From an uncultured Amaricoccus sp. (GTDB taxonomy: Bacteria; Pseudomonadota; Alphaproteobacteria; Rhodobacterales; Rhodobacteraceae), in contig NZ_CALLYO010000493.1 in NCBI RefSeq assembly GCF_937858865.1, positions 1-6,311 of the forward strand: a stretch of DNA of 6,311 nt, written 5' to 3'. Position numbers and translations under genes: made by a program. A model generated the notes under the pieces. That model was given only the letters and a program-made list of their open reading frames with translations, was not told the DNA's origin and did not search any database. Below, piece after piece: positions 6,257 to 6,311 of this stretch (position 1 is its first letter; each line of letters begins with the position of its first letter).

Positions 6257-6311
6257 TCAGGCCCGCGCCTTCTCCCGCTTCAGCTTCTTCATCCGCGAGG
6301 TGATCATCGTC
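6257..6311 (-). CDS. def: Probable peptide deformylase, last 17 residues only (start outside window)
   Basis: Reading the minus strand from the right edge gives an open frame ending [17 protein letters not shown], then TGA at 6259-6257. A basic Lys/Arg-rich tail of this kind ends many alphaproteobacterial peptide deformylases, and def directly upstream of fmt is one of the best conserved bacterial gene pairs. Def removes the formyl group from the N-terminal methionine of new proteins, reversing the mark placed by Fmt. The metal-binding motifs of Def (GCLS and HExxH) are outside the window, so the identity rests on gene order and the tail. The frame ends only two bases before the fmt start. 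Confidence 0.6.
   Translation of the reverse strand, partial: TMITSRMKKLKREKARA

Noticed and set aside
1..6311. Mobile elements, CRISPR arrays, tRNA or rRNA genes.
   Set aside because: I looked for direct repeats with spacers, terminal inverted repeats, transposase motifs and tRNA-like folds and saw none; every large stretch is explained by ordinary genes.

Overview
The window is very GC-rich DNA, tightly packed with genes. It most resembles an alphaproteobacterial chromosome. The ligase-associated helicase plus PdeM pair, the def-fmt order and the general protein style would fit the Acetobacteraceae (Roseomonas-like), but that placement is an inference made by eye, not a search result.

Layout from left to right: (1) 1-1614, plus strand: the C-terminal two thirds of a ligase-associated DEXH-box DNA repair helicase, cut by the left edge. 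(2) 1632-2498, minus strand: an EamA/DMT-family transporter that converges on the helicase and starts with GTG behind a strong Shine-Dalgarno. (3) 2499-2737: a divergent intergenic region. On the minus strand it holds a ykkC-class riboswitch (guanidine-I or a related ykkC subtype), a plausible promoter just upstream of it, and a compact leader that could control translation of the transporter. (4) 2738-3409, plus strand: pdeM, the ligase-associated metallophosphoesterase. (5) 3410-3509: a convergent intergenic region with two terminator-like hairpins. (6) 3510-6311, minus strand: a gene run read right to left as def (C-terminal tip only), fmt, an MltB-type lytic transglycosylase lipoprotein, and a small Ala-rich protein of unknown function. 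Spacings of 2, 55 and 47 nt suggest one operon.

The helicase and PdeM normally belong to one repair module together with an ATP-dependent DNA ligase and an exonuclease. Here a riboswitch-controlled transporter on the opposite strand splits them. The def-fmt part initiates and matures proteins: Fmt formylates initiator Met-tRNA and Def removes the formyl group from new proteins. The transglycosylase behind them is a cell-wall enzyme.

The main discovery is the ykkC-type aptamer at 2541-2650 (minus strand). All its expected helices and signature loops can be drawn by hand, but its 3' part mixes features of the guanidine and PRPP subtypes, so the ligand and the transported substrate remain open. 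A second general feature is a strong excess of C over G on the plus strand. It pushes plus-strand genes toward C-ending codons and the fmt and transglycosylase genes toward G-ending codons.
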